From SKPH01 sp051748565 (GTDB lineage Bacteria; Bacillota; Dethiobacteria; DTU022), in assembly GCA_051748565.1 (NCBI GenBank), contig JBNJHN010000001.1:18564-82563 (forward strand): a stretch of DNA of 64,000 bases. Direction: 5' to 3'. The translations under genes and the position numbers were made by a program. Shown piece by piece: positions 34,860 to 44,632 of the stretch (positions within the stretch are counted from its first letter, which is position 1; each line of letters begins with the position of its first letter). The notes below the pieces were generated by a model that ran no database searches, had not been told where the DNA came from, and worked only from the letters and a program-made list of their open reading frames with translations.

Positions 34860-35951
34860 GTGAAAGGGGTTTTTAAAACTTTGAAGATACTGCACACATC
34901 CGATTTGCATTTAACAGAAAAGGCTTCTGAGCGCTGGGATGCGCTGGATGATATAGTAAAAATCGCTTCAAAACATCAGGTTTCAGCCCTGGTGATTGTC
35001 GGCGATCTTTTTGACCATAATGTAGAAGCGGATAAACTCAGGGCACGACTGCGTGCTATCTTTGGAGGTTCTGACTTTCAAACTATAATTCTTCCGGGTA
35101 ACCACGATCATAAGGCTTATCGCAGTGGACTTTACTTTGGAGAAAATGTATCTGTAATAACTACCTGGGAAGAGCCAATTAGCCTCGGGGAGGCTTTTAT
35201 CTGGGGCCTTCCCTATGAAAGATTAAGCGGGGAAAGGCTTGTAAGCCGCCTGCGGAAGATAGCGGGGCTTATGCAACCTGAAAATATAAACTTTCTGCTT
35301 TTTCATGGTGAACTTCTGGATGCCTATTTTTCACGTAATGATTTAGGCGATGAAGGTGACCTGCGCTATATGCCTGTTAAGCTATCTTACTTTGAACCTT
35401 TACCCATACAATATGTATTAGCAGGGCACTTTCATTCCCGCTATACCAGCTGGCAGTTACCGGGTGGCGGCTTGTTCATATATCCCGGATCTCCGGTAGC
35501 TGTAACCAGGCGGGAGACCGGCAGAAGGGTGGCAAACCTTGTTGAACCGGGTCAGGATCCTGTAGAAATACCGCTAAACACCCATCACTATGAGAAAGTG
35601 GTTATATCCCTTCATCCCTTCAATACAGAAGATCCGCTTTCAATGCTCGATCAAAAAATGCTAAAGATACATGCCAAATCAAAAGTTATCCTTACTGTGG
35701 AGGGCCTTTTCAATGGTTCAGTACTGGGTATGGATGAAAGCGAATTGTCAGCAGAAATCAGGGCCCGGGTCGGTGATCGTTTCGGCGGCGAACCGGCCAT
35801 GGAATTTTTCGATGTCCGTCATATCATTGAAGACGATCTCTTTCAGCAATTCCACGAGAAGTTGAAGCTGGCAGATTGCCCCAGTGAGCAAAAAGAGCAG
35901 GTTAAGCAATTGGTTGTCAGTGCTTTCAGGGTGGTGAAAGCATGTTCCTGA
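34860..35951 (+). CDS. SbcD/YhaO-like metallophosphoesterase (DNA exonuclease subunit)
   Basis: 363 residues. All five phosphoesterase motifs are present: D15-L-H17 (TSDLHL), GDLFDH (48-53), GNHDH (80-84), HGE (H149) and GHFH (189-192), so a two-metal site is expected. The C-terminal part (about 230-363) is a capping domain. It overlaps the next gene by 10 bases; together they match the pairing of an Mre11/SbcD-type nuclease with an SbcC/Rad50-type ATPase, closer to B. subtilis YhaO-YhaN in layout. Likely role is DNA end processing or repair. Start is GTG 34860 or possibly TTG 34881 (MKILHTSDLHL). Confidence 0.85.
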   Translation: MKGVFKTLKILHTSDLHLTEKASERWDALDDIVKIASKHQVSALVIVGDLFDHNVEADKLRARLRAIFGGSDFQTIILPGNHDHKAYRSGLYFGENVSVITTWEEPISLGEAFIWGLPYERLSGERLVSRLRKIAGLMQPENINFLLFHGELLDAYFSRNDLGDEGDLRYMPVKLSYFEPLPIQYVLAGHFHSRYTSWQLPGGGLFIYPGSPVAVTRRETGRRVANLVEPGQDPVEIPLNTHHYEKVVISLHPFNTEDPLSMLDQKMLKIHAKSKVILTVEGLFNGSVLGMDESELSAEIRARVGDRFGGEPAMEFFDVRHIIEDDLFQQFHEKLKLADCPSEQKEQVKQLVVSAFRVVKACS

Positions 35952-38263
35952 AGGAATTTTTAATCAGCCGCTATGGGCCTCTACCTGACAGCGGCCTGAG
36001 GAAAACGGGTTCTTTCAACCTTTTTTTTGGCCTTAATGAGGAAGGTAAAACATTAACCATCGATGCCCTGCTCAAAATGCTTCTTGGTAAAGGAACGAAA
36101 AGGTTTAATGCCATCAAACGGGTTAATGAATACCCAGAAGGTTACCTGATCATCGAGGACGGGAACCGCAGGGAGCTCAAACTACCTGAGGCCGGTACTG
36201 TTGAAGAACTCTTTGGCCTCAGCACCACCGAGTTTTCCAATATTTTCGTTATCCGTGACAGCGACTTGTCAATTAGTGAAGAGAACATTTTTTATCGGAA
36301 TATTACCAATCGCCTGACCGGTCTCCGTTCTGGTGAAATAAATGAAATAAAAAACAGGATCTATGATCTGGCCGGGATTACTGCAGGCGGGGATTACCAG
36401 AACGTAGCTCCGGTAAAGCTTAAAGATAAGATTAAGAAAGCGCATTATTTGTCCGAGAGGGTTGATGAACTGCTCTCCAGGCTCCAGGAAGAAGGTTTCG
36501 TCCGTTTTGAAGAAGAGCTTGCCGGCCTGGAGGCCTTAAAACGCAATACTGAAGAAAAACTGAACCTTTTCCGTGCAGTTCAGAACCGGGAGCTGTATGA
36601 AAAAGGGATAGAAGCACTCGGAAAGTTGAAAAATGCTCTTCTAGAAACCGCAAAGTTAAAAGATCTAAACCAAGCAGACTATGATTCCTGGCAGCGGACC
36701 GAGTCAAGCCTGGCTTACTTCCATAGTGACCTGAAGCGGCTCGAGGCAGAGATTGATCAACACAAACAAGTCTCGCAGGCGGCACGCACGGAATTGGAAC
36801 AAATAAAAAGCACTTATAAAAAAGCCGAGTACAAAACAGCTCTGGTGTCAGAAAAAATTGAACCGTTAATATCTGGTTACCAGCAGGCAGTAATTGAATT
36901 TCAAAAAGAGGAAAAGTTGGCGGACTCAACTTTTTATACCCGGACTGTTTTAGTATCAACATTTGTTTTTCTCCTGACGCTGTCTGGCCTGATTTTTCAA
37001 CCTTCCTGGTGGCTTTTTACCCTGTTTGCTGTCTCATTTGCTTTAACTGTTTTACTGGGCGGTATCAAATACAGATTTTTGAAAAAGAAAGGCCGCCTGG
37101 CCGAAATTGAAACAGAGTTACTTTTTGAAACCGGGCAGGCAGGATTGTCGGCAGACAATATTAAAGCGGTGGAGAAAAGTGTAAACCGTATTAAAAATGA
37201 CCTGGCTGAGATTGCTGATCAGCTGAATGATGCAGAAAAAGAAACTGAATGGCAGCAGAAAGAACAAGAACGCCTTGTTAGGGAGCGTGAAGAAAAACTG
37301 GGTAGGATTAAAGAAGCAAAATATCAGATAGATCATATCCGGCATAAAACGGGTTTGGATGAAATTGAACAGTATAGAACAGTTTTAGCTGAAAAGGAAA
37401 GGCAGAAAAGCGAAGTCGAAAAACAGAAAAGCATTTTGAGCAGCCATTTCTTTCAGGGCGCCGGGTTATCTTCAGACGAAGCGCGGATTAAACTTTGGGA
37501 AGAACAGGTTGCAGCCATTGAGGAATACGCTGATGCTGCAGTGGGTTTGAAGTATGATCAGAAAGAAAATACAAATTTACTTGTTAAAAAGGAAGAGCTG
37601 GAACGCTTTATAAAAGCACTGAAAGAGAAGCTGCAGGAACGCAGTGATGAACTGCGCGATATAGAGAAAGATGTAAATGAGCTGCTCCATGGGAGTGAAG
37701 AAAGCAGTATACCCTGCCAGACTACAGTTGACCTCGAAGTTGTTCAACAAAAATTGGAGAAGTGGATTCAGTGTCACGAACAGAAGAAGGCAAACGCAGC
37801 TATAGCTCTGGAAATACTCAGCAGTATAGAACAGGAAGAAGAAGAAAAAGTAACCGCATTATTCGGTTCTGACAACCGGGTCAGCGAATACTTCAGACAG
37901 ATTACCGGTGGGTGTTACCGGGAAGTATTTTTTGAAAGCCGGGAGAATTTGATCAGGGTAATTCGCTCCGATGGGACCGAACTTGATGCTTACCAGCTTT
38001 CAGGTGGAGCTTATGACCAGCTTTACTTTTCAATCCGGCTTGCTCTCGGTGAAAAATTGCTTGAGGGCAATAAAGGGTTTTTTATTCTGGATGACCCATT
38101 TGTCAAGGCAGATCCGGAAAGGTTAAAGCTCCTCCTGGACATGCTGATCGACATTAGTTCGAATGGTTGGCAAATTTTATATTTCAGCGCCAAAGGCGAA
38201 GTGAAATATGAATTACAGCATAAGATCGATCAGCAAATAGTCAGGGAATTTAGGATATCCTGA
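35942..38263 (+). CDS. YhaN-like coiled-coil AAA ATPase (SbcC/Rad50 type)
   Basis: 773 residues. Walker A G30LNEEGKT37 is at the N-terminus, and the C-terminal head has the signature LSGGAYDQL (about 686-694) and Walker B FILDDPF (about 713-719). In between lie long coiled coils, but they are interrupted at about 333-378 by two strongly hydrophobic segments that look like a membrane hairpin, as in YhaN-type proteins and unlike SbcC, which has a zinc hook. The protein may therefore tether its nuclease partner (the upstream overlapping gene) to the membrane. The Walker B Glu is replaced by Asp (LDDP), which is also seen in relatives. Confidence 0.82.
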   Translation: MFLKEFLISRYGPLPDSGLRKTGSFNLFFGLNEEGKTLTIDALLKMLLGKGTKRFNAIKRVNEYPEGYLIIEDGNRRELKLPEAGTVEELFGLSTTEFSNIFVIRDSDLSISEENIFYRNITNRLTGLRSGEINEIKNRIYDLAGITAGGDYQNVAPVKLKDKIKKAHYLSERVDELLSRLQEEGFVRFEEELAGLEALKRNTEEKLNLFRAVQNRELYEKGIEALGKLKNALLETAKLKDLNQADYDSWQRTESSLAYFHSDLKRLEAEIDQHKQVSQAARTELEQIKSTYKKAEYKTALVSEKIEPLISGYQQAVIEFQKEEKLADSTFYTRTVLVSTFVFLLTLSGLIFQPSWWLFTLFAVSFALTVLLGGIKYRFLKKKGRLAEIETELLFETGQAGLSADNIKAVEKSVNRIKNDLAEIADQLNDAEKETEWQQKEQERLVREREEKLGRIKEAKYQIDHIRHKTGLDEIEQYRTVLAEKERQKSEVEKQKSILSSHFFQGAGLSSDEARIKLWEEQVAAIEEYADAAVGLKYDQKENTNLLVKKEELERFIKALKEKLQERSDELRDIEKDVNELLHGSEESSIPCQTTVDLEVVQQKLEKWIQCHEQKKANAAIALEILSSIEQEEEEKVTALFGSDNRVSEYFRQITGGCYREVFFESRENLIRVIRSDGTELDAYQLSGGAYDQLYFSIRLALGEKLLEGNKGFFILDDPFVKADPERLKLLLDMLIDISSNGWQILYFSAKGEVKYELQHKIDQQIVREFRIS

Positions 38264-38360
38264 AAAATAATTTAATCAGATCAGATTATCATATTTATTG
38301 GTCGGCAAACAGCTCTTAAAGAGCAGAGTAATAATATATCATTTCCCGGAGGTTGAATCG

Positions 38361-39101
38361 ATGAAGCTTACAGTTCTCGGTTGTTACGGCCCCTACCCCC
38401 CTGCGGGAGGATGCTGTTCCGGTTATTTGATTCAGGAAGAAGGTTTTAATCTTTTAATTGATTGCGGCAATGGTGTTTTAAGCCGCCTGCAGGAGCAACT
38501 ATATTACCAGAATCTAAATGCAGTAATCCTTTCCCACCTGCATGCCGATCATATTTCCGATATTATGATCATGCGTTACGGCCTTGAAATGGCATATAAC
38601 CGGGGCCTGCGCAGGGAGCCATTACCGCTTTACGCTCCTGCAGAACCCGTTTCTGAATTTGACCGCTTAACTTACAAAAATGCTTACTCTGTGATCCCGA
38701 TTAACGGCGATCAAGAACTGCAGGTCGGTCCTTTTACAATCCAGACCAAAAAGGGGGTCCACGCGGTTCCATCACTGGCATTACGGATTGAAACCTTATT
38801 GGAAAGCCTTGTCTATTCCAGCGACACTGAATACTACAGGGGCCTTGAAGAATTTGCTTCCGAATCAAACCTTTTTCTTTGTGAAGCAAATTTTCAGGAA
38901 ACAGACATTCAAAATAAACTGCCTAATCATCTTAGCGCCGCACAGGCTGCTAAAATTGCCGCCGCTGCAAAAGTTGACAGATTGGTTTTGACCCATCACC
39001 ATCCCGAACGTGACCCGGAAGTTTCAATTGCTGAAGCTAAAAAGTATTTCCCAACGACCGGGTTGGCCCGGGAAGGAGAATCCTACAGCCTAATTATTTA
39101 G
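38361..39101 (+). CDS. MBL-fold metallo-hydrolase
   Basis: 246 residues from ATG 38361, which follows CGGAGGTTGAATCG; an in-frame start at 38298 lacks a ribosome binding site. The metallo-beta-lactamase metal motif is H59-L-H61-A-D63-H64 (SHLHADH), with LIDCGNG before it and LVLTHHHPE near the end, similar to the RNase Z/ElaC-like and PhnP-like hydrolases. A Cys-rich start (GCYGPYPPAGGCCSGYLI) resembles the RNase Z-like group. The substrate is not identifiable. It lies 97 bases after the YhaN-like gene and before a flavin reductase-like gene. Confidence 0.85.
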   Translation: MKLTVLGCYGPYPPAGGCCSGYLIQEEGFNLLIDCGNGVLSRLQEQLYYQNLNAVILSHLHADHISDIMIMRYGLEMAYNRGLRREPLPLYAPAEPVSEFDRLTYKNAYSVIPINGDQELQVGPFTIQTKKGVHAVPSLALRIETLLESLVYSSDTEYYRGLEEFASESNLFLCEANFQETDIQNKLPNHLSAAQAAKIAAAAKVDRLVLTHHHPERDPEVSIAEAKKYFPTTGLAREGESYSLII

Positions 39102-39252
39102 CAATTAGCCAGGTTAGATTTAATTTAACCGGTATTTAATGCAGAGATAATAAAAATTATAAGAAAAGAGGCAGTTGCAATTCAGTTTTCAGTCGACTGA
39201 GTCAGACAGTTGGAGATGGTTAGATAAAACAATTGCAGAAGGAGGTTTTGAA

Positions 39253-39816
39253 ATGGTAAAGCAAAAGCAGCCAACACAAATAATTCTGGGACCGGTTCCT
39301 CCGGCCCTGATCGGCTGCGGTAATGAAAAAGTAAAAAATATTATTACCCTGGCCTGGGTTGGAGTGGTTAATTCCTCCCCGCCAATGGTATCTGTTGCAG
39401 TTCGTCCCAACCGATACTCTTTTGATATAATTCGGGATTCAAAAGAATTTTCGATAAACCTGCCCTCTGTAGACCAGGTTGAACTTGCTGACGGTTGCGG
39501 TAATCTAAGCGGGCGGGATCTTAATAAATTTGAACATTTTAATCTTAGTGCTGTCCAGGGAACTCTAAAATATGCCCCAATGATTGATGAATGTCCAATC
39601 AGCCTGGAGTGTAAGGTTGAAAAAATCCTGGAACTTGGCAGTCACACAATTTTTATAAGCAGGGTGGTTGCGACCTATGTCTCATCCGAAGTAATCGATG
39701 AGGAGGGAAAAATAGATTATGATCGATGCCGCCTGCTGGGGTTCTGTGCCGGCAGCTATCTTGAAACAAAATCTCTAAACCTTTCAATCGGCTATACTAA
39801 AAAAAAGCAGTCCTGA
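39253..39816 (+). CDS. Flavin reductase-like (FMN-binding) domain protein
   Basis: 187 residues from ATG 39253; AGAAGGAGG at 39238-39246 fixes this start, and the open frame further upstream is not coding-like. The fold is that of flavin reductase/flavoredoxin proteins: PVPPALIGCGN at the start, LAWVGVVNSSPPMVSVAVRP binding the FMN isoalloxazine, and a segment ending FCAGSYLE. Such proteins in anaerobes bind FMN and transfer electrons to or from rubredoxin or NAD(P)H. The partner is unknown. Confidence 0.85.
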   Translation: MVKQKQPTQIILGPVPPALIGCGNEKVKNIITLAWVGVVNSSPPMVSVAVRPNRYSFDIIRDSKEFSINLPSVDQVELADGCGNLSGRDLNKFEHFNLSAVQGTLKYAPMIDECPISLECKVEKILELGSHTIFISRVVATYVSSEVIDEEGKIDYDRCRLLGFCAGSYLETKSLNLSIGYTKKKQS

Positions 39817-39822
39817 CTATAG

Positions 39823-39852
39823 TTGCCAAGCAGCTTTTTATATTGATATAAT
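39823..39852 (+). promoter_or_regulatory. Probable promoter of selA-selB-selD
   Basis: TTGCCA (39823-39828) and TATAAT (39847-39852) separated by 18 bases, about 52 bases before selA. The -35 box is imperfect. Confidence 0.5.
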
Positions 39853-39903
39853 TAAAAAAAATTATTTAGTTTTAGATTTGATTCGTTATGAAAAGAGGTA
39901 ATA

Positions 39904-41328
39904 ATGATGAGTAAAGATCAGTCATTATTGCGTGAACTCCCAGCTGTCGACCGTCTGCTGCGCGAACCGGCTTTGGAAGCAATGCAGGAGTTTTTACCAC
40001 GCCGCATCATTCTTAAGGCAGCCCAGGATATTATTGCTTCTTACCGAAACCATTTAACCGGTAATAATGATCAGAATAACAGAACCGGGGACATCGATCT
40101 TTCTCCTGCTGTTTTGGCCCGGGAAGTTGCAGCACTGGCAGAAAAAAATGCCGGATCAAACCTAAAATCATTAATTAATGCTACAGGAATTATCATCCAC
40201 ACCAATCTCGGCCGTGCGCCGCTGCCTGAACCGGCAGTTAATGCTCTGAAAGAAATAGCGACAAACTATAACAATCTTGAATTATCGCTGGAGACCGGTA
40301 AACGCGGTTCGCGCCAGGAACACCTGGAAAACCTTCTCTGCGAGCTTAGCGGAGCCGAAGCGGCTATTGTTCTTAACAATAATGCAGCAGCAGTATTTAT
40401 TGCCCTTAATACTATAGCCAAAGGCAGGGAGGTAGTAGTCTCCCGTGGTCAGCTGGTTGAAATCGGTGGCTCTTTCCGTATCCCCGAGATTATGGCCGCA
40501 AGTGGTGCACTTATGGTAGAGGTTGGGACTACTAACAAAACTTACCTGCGCGATTACGAGGCAGTGGTTAACGAAAACACGGCGGCTTTTCTTAAAGTAC
40601 ACACCAGTAATTATCACATGATCGGTTTTACTGCAGAAGTAAATACTGCCGATCTCTCTGAGATGGCTCATAAATACAACCTCCTGCTCATTGAAGATCT
40701 GGGCAGTGGTTTGTTTATTGATCCCAAAAAATATAACCTGCCTTCGGAACCGCAGGTTCAGGACAGTATTGCTGCCGGTGCCGATTTGGTTACCTTCAGT
40801 GGTGATAAAATGCTCGGTGGCCCCCAGTCCGGTATTATGCTCGGGCGCAAAGACCTTGTTTCTGATATTCGTACAAATCAGCTTGCCAGGACTTTGCGTG
40901 TTGATAAATTTTCAATTACCGCCCTGGAAGCGACCTTGCGCCTTTATCTCGACGAAGAAACGGCAATTCGTGAAATACCCGTATGGCGGATGCTTACCAT
41001 GAAAAAAGAAACCATCAAAAAGCGGGCCTTGGCTCTGGCTAAACGCTTCGAAGAGATAATTGAAACCGGAAATGTTTTTACTGTCGAAGGTATTTCAAAA
41101 GTAGGCGGAGGTGCCCTGCCAATGGCAGAACTGCCAACTCACCTGGTAGCAATTAATCTGCCTGAAGAGGGCCTTCACCCAACAAAACTGGTAGAAAGAT
41201 TGCGCCGGGGTAATCCTCCGGTGATCCTCCGTCACCAGCAGGATACACTGCTCTTTGATCCCCGAACTATCTTCGAAGGCCAGGAGGATGCCTTAGTGGA
41301 AGCTGTCCGCCTGGCTTATTGTGAATAG
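39904..41328 (+). CDS. selA: L-seryl-tRNA(Sec) selenium transferase SelA
   Basis: PLP enzyme that converts Ser-tRNA(Sec) to Sec-tRNA(Sec) using selenophosphate, 474 residues. Motifs: NATGIIIHTNLGRAPLP (near 92), SGAEAAIVLNNNAAAV, TFSGDKMLGGPQSG with the PLP lysine near K302, and a C-terminal domain ending with the RHQQDTLLFDPRT segment. The start is ATG 39904 or 39907 after GAAAAGAGG. It is the first gene of a selA-selB-selD group, the full bacterial selenocysteine machinery apart from the tRNA gene selC, which I did not find in this window. Confidence 0.96.
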   Translation: MMSKDQSLLRELPAVDRLLREPALEAMQEFLPRRIILKAAQDIIASYRNHLTGNNDQNNRTGDIDLSPAVLAREVAALAEKNAGSNLKSLINATGIIIHTNLGRAPLPEPAVNALKEIATNYNNLELSLETGKRGSRQEHLENLLCELSGAEAAIVLNNNAAAVFIALNTIAKGREVVVSRGQLVEIGGSFRIPEIMAASGALMVEVGTTNKTYLRDYEAVVNENTAAFLKVHTSNYHMIGFTAEVNTADLSEMAHKYNLLLIEDLGSGLFIDPKKYNLPSEPQVQDSIAAGADLVTFSGDKMLGGPQSGIMLGRKDLVSDIRTNQLARTLRVDKFSITALEATLRLYLDEETAIREIPVWRMLTMKKETIKKRALALAKRFEEIIETGNVFTVEGISKVGGGALPMAELPTHLVAINLPEEGLHPTKLVERLRRGNPPVILRHQQDTLLFDPRTIFEGQEDALVEAVRLAYCE

Positions 41329-41350
41329 CAGCCCGAGGAGTGTCAACAAT

Positions 41351-43267
41351 TTGGAACAACTGATAATAGGTACAGCCGGCCATGTTGACCACGGGAAAAC
41401 AGTATTGATCAAGGCGCTCACCGGTATTGATACCGATCGACTGCAGGAGGAGAAAGAACGGGGCATATCAATCGACCTCGGTTTTGCTCCCTTCAGACTT
41501 CCCGGCGGAAGACTGGCAGGCGTTGTCGATGTCCCCGGACACGAACGCTTCATTCACAACATGCTGGCCGGAGCAGCGGGCATGGATCTGGTGATGCTTG
41601 TAGTTGATGCAACCGAAGGTATCATGCCCCAGACCAGGGAGCACCTTGATATTCTGGAACTGCTTGGCACTCAAAAAGGTATTGTAGTTATTACGAAGAT
41701 AGATCTGGTCGAAGAAGAATGGCGTGAATTGGTTCGGGAGGAGATCAGAGAAGAACTTAAAGGGTCATTTCTGGAAGAAGCGCCGATTCATTCTGTTTCA
41801 GCAATAGAGGGCCGGGGAATTGAAGAATTAAAAGAGCTGATTGACCTTTTAACTGCTGATTTGGAAACGAGAAGTTTTTCCGGACCCCTGCGCCTGCCCG
41901 TAGACCGCTCTTTTGTGATTGCAGGTTTTGGGACTGTGGTTACGGGAACCCTCATCCAGGGATTCGTAAAAGTCGGCGATACAGTATCTGTAGTCCCTCC
42001 CGGCCTGGAAGCAAGGGTACGTAACATACAGGTTCATGATGCTGACGTGAAAGAGGCAAAAGCGGGTTCCAGGGTAGCCCTGAACCTTTCAGGGCTTGAA
42101 AAAGGGCAGGTTTTAAGGGGCAGTGTAATTAGCACCCCCGGTTATTATCGGCAGACCGATTTGATCGATGTCTCAGTAGAGCTGCTGAAACGTTCGCCGC
42201 GCCGCCTTAAAAATTTAGACCCGGTTCATTTTTTCCTGGGCACTGCCCGTACTGTGGCCCGACTTTTATTGCTCGATAGTGAAGATCTGCGCCCCGGCCA
42301 AAACACTCTTGCGCAGTGCCGATTAGACAGACCCCTGGTAGCTGAACGGGGTGATTCCTTTGTGATCCGGTCTTATTCACCGATGACTACTATCGGCGGG
42401 GGAAAAGTACTGGATCCCTACCCCTCAAAACATCGCCGTTTCCGCCCCCAGGTCATTGAGCGTCTCAATGAATTAAGGCAGGCTCCCACTGCCGGGGGAG
42501 ATGCTGCATTTATTCGTCGGAAACTTGAAGAACTGGTTGCAGCCGATAGTAGTCGTTTGGCCAGGGAAACCCGTCTTGCTCCGGAAATAGTAAATTCCAT
42601 TCTAGAAGAACTCTCTTCCGAGGGACTTGTGCAAAAAATTGGCGGCATTTTTATTGCTGCAGAGATTCTTAAAGAATATGAAGATAAATTATTAACGGAA
42701 CTGGAAAAATTTCATCGAAAACTGCCTTTATCTCCGGGGATTTCACGCGCGCGCTTAAAAGGAATTTTACCTTCCGCTTTCAGCCAGCGAGATTATGATG
42801 CCCTGCTTGGTAATCTGCAGGAAAAAGAATTGGTTTTATCAAAAGGTGATCTGGTCTCTTTGTATCACTTTAAACCAGTACCTTCAGCCGAAGATAGAAA
42901 ACTGCTGGACAGTTTAATCGAACTTTACAAGTCGGAAGGCTTTCAACCTCCGTCTGTAAAAGAGGCCATGGAGCAAGCGGGAGCAAATTATGCCCGCAAA
43001 GACGAACTTATAAACTACCTGCTTGCAGAAAGGGTTTTGGTTAAAATAAATGAAGAGCTCTATTTTCACAATGATATTTATAATGAAGCCCGGAATCTGC
43101 TCCTAAAACATTTTTCCGAAAACAAAACTCTTACCCTGGCCCAGTTCCGGGATATTACGGGCAGCTCTCGGAAATATGCCCAGGCATTACTCGAACACTT
43201 TGACCAGGCCAGATTAACCAGGCGTGTTGAAGACCACAGGGTAGCCTTAAAACTTAAAACTGATTGA
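41351..43267 (+). CDS. selB: Selenocysteine-specific elongation factor SelB
   Basis: 638 residues from TTG 41351, which lies 10 bases after GAGGAG (41335-41340) and gives the family N-terminus. The EF-Tu-like GTPase has GHVDHGKT (10-17), DVPGHE and TKID. Domains II and III follow to about 350, then the C-terminal winged-helix repeats (about 365-638) that bind the SECIS hairpin in mRNA. The protein brings Sec-tRNA(Sec) to UGA codons followed by a SECIS. One such site is in the next gene, selD. The gap to selA is 22 bases and to selD 50 bases. Confidence 0.95.
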   Translation: MEQLIIGTAGHVDHGKTVLIKALTGIDTDRLQEEKERGISIDLGFAPFRLPGGRLAGVVDVPGHERFIHNMLAGAAGMDLVMLVVDATEGIMPQTREHLDILELLGTQKGIVVITKIDLVEEEWRELVREEIREELKGSFLEEAPIHSVSAIEGRGIEELKELIDLLTADLETRSFSGPLRLPVDRSFVIAGFGTVVTGTLIQGFVKVGDTVSVVPPGLEARVRNIQVHDADVKEAKAGSRVALNLSGLEKGQVLRGSVISTPGYYRQTDLIDVSVELLKRSPRRLKNLDPVHFFLGTARTVARLLLLDSEDLRPGQNTLAQCRLDRPLVAERGDSFVIRSYSPMTTIGGGKVLDPYPSKHRRFRPQVIERLNELRQAPTAGGDAAFIRRKLEELVAADSSRLARETRLAPEIVNSILEELSSEGLVQKIGGIFIAAEILKEYEDKLLTELEKFHRKLPLSPGISRARLKGILPSAFSQRDYDALLGNLQEKELVLSKGDLVSLYHFKPVPSAEDRKLLDSLIELYKSEGFQPPSVKEAMEQAGANYARKDELINYLLAERVLVKINEELYFHNDIYNEARNLLLKHFSENKTLTLAQFRDITGSSRKYAQALLEHFDQARLTRRVEDHRVALKLKTD

Positions 43268-43317
43268 TCTATAAATATAAGTCCCGGAGCCCCGGAGACA
43301 GAAAGGATGGCGAGCCG

Positions 43318-44367
43318 ATGAGTCGTGAAGATATCCGCCTGACCAGTATGACCTCAAGCGCCGGCTGAGCGGCGAAAATCGGGCCTGAGGCCCTGGCGCA
43401 GGTGCTGCGTCGATTACCGGCTATTGAGGATCCAAACTATTTGAACCGCGAGCAGCACTTTTCGGATGCAGGTATTTATCGTATCTCAGAAAAGCAAGCC
43501 CTGGTTCAGACTGTGGATTTCTTTACGCCCATAGTTGACGACCCTTACAAATTCGGGCAAATTGCTGCCGCCAATGCATTCAGCGATGTCTATGCCATTG
43601 GTGCAAAACCGCTTACTGCTTTAAATGTTATTTGTTACCCGTTATCCTGTCACCCCCTGGAAGTGATGGAGGATATTCTGCGTGGTGGCTACGACAAGAT
43701 TATTGAAGCTGGTGCGGTACTGGTTGGAGGCCACAGTATTGAAGATCCCGAACCCAAATACGGTCTATCTGTAACCGGTTTGGTTGATATTAATAAGATG
43801 GTCACCTCAGGTGGTGCAAAACCGGGTGATTGCCTTATTCTGACCAAGCCGCTGGGCACAGGTATTATTGCCACCGCAGTAAAAGGTGAAATTATCACAG
43901 ATCAAGATGCAGCAGTTGTAATCAATGGAATGGCAGCTCTCAGTGCAGCACCTTCCAAAGCGATGGTGCAGATAGGTGTATCCGCCTGTACTGATGTGAC
44001 AGGGTTTAGCCTGCTGGGACACCTGTATGAGATGCTAATTTCAAGTAATGTCGCTGCCGAAATAGAATATAGAAAAGTGCCTCTCTATCCTGAAGTTAAA
44101 GAGATGACTGCAATGGGAATGATTCCCGGTGGGGCCTACCGCAATCTTGAATATATACGACCACATTTATCCTGGAAAGGAAAAGCGGAGGATAAGGACG
44201 ATACCCTGGTTATTCTTTCTGATCCGCAAACTTCAGGAGGGCTTTTAATCGCCCTGCAAGAAGCAAAGCTGGAAGCTTATTTTTCTATCCTGAAAGAAAA
44301 TAATATCGAAGGTTATCAAATCGGCCGAATTACCAAGGGTCCTCCCGGCAGAATCGTTGTTGCCTGA
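43318..44367 (+). CDS. selD: Selenide, water dikinase SelD (selenocysteine-containing)
   Basis: Makes selenophosphate from selenide and ATP. The true start is ATG 43318; codon 17 is an in-frame TGA (43366-43368) read as selenocysteine, giving 349 residues. The context SSAG-U-AAK places Sec17 and Lys20 at exactly the active-site positions Cys17 and Lys20 of the E. coli enzyme. A SECIS-like hairpin follows the UGA. After it the frame continues with QTVDFFTPIVDDPYKFGQIAAANAFSDVYAIGA, GGHSIEDPEPKYGL, LTKPLGTG and SDPQTSGGLL, all typical of SelD. A normal gene caller would drop the first 28 residues and begin at 43402. The first ATG has only a weak upstream GAAAGGATGG. Confidence 0.93.
43369..43410 (+). 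promoter_or_regulatory. SECIS-like element in selD mRNA
   Basis: Directly after the UGA codon, GGGCC (43381-43385) pairs perfectly with GGCCC (43389-43393), leaving a three-base loop UGA that contains the expected G. The loop begins 17 bases after the UGA, within the 16 to 37 base window of bacterial SECIS elements. SelB, encoded just upstream, would bind it. Confidence 0.7.
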
Positions 44368-44495
44368 ATTCAGGTTTTGCCAATTATTTTAAGGGTTAAT
44401 AGTTGATTATGTTAAATATTTATGAATTTAAAGTTACAGGCAGGAAAAAATAAAGGAAATGTCGAAATTACTTAAGATAGTCCATTAATATCGCA

Positions 44496-44508
44496 ATTGT
44501 CTGACAAT
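44496..44508. promoter_or_regulatory. Palindrome upstream of the Hdr/Etf/Flx cluster, possible operator
   Basis: ATTGTC-T-GACAAT is a perfect inverted repeat about 125 bases before the first cluster gene, in a 265-base gap that otherwise shows no clear gene or terminator. An operator role is only inferred; the sequence does not match the Rex consensus. Confidence 0.3.
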
Positions 44509-44632
44509 AAAACCGGGTCAAGGGGGTGTGGTAGCAGCGGAGTAGTTATTTCGATTCCTCAGACGGTAAACGGGATTGTGTTTGCCGGGAGCATTGTGGA
44601 AAAATTATCACTTAATGATGCGGGGTATGCTA

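Noticed and set aside
44368..44632. selC tRNA(Sec) gene next to selD
   Set aside because: No acceptor/TTC arm pattern or UCA anticodon loop was found in the gap or elsewhere in the window.
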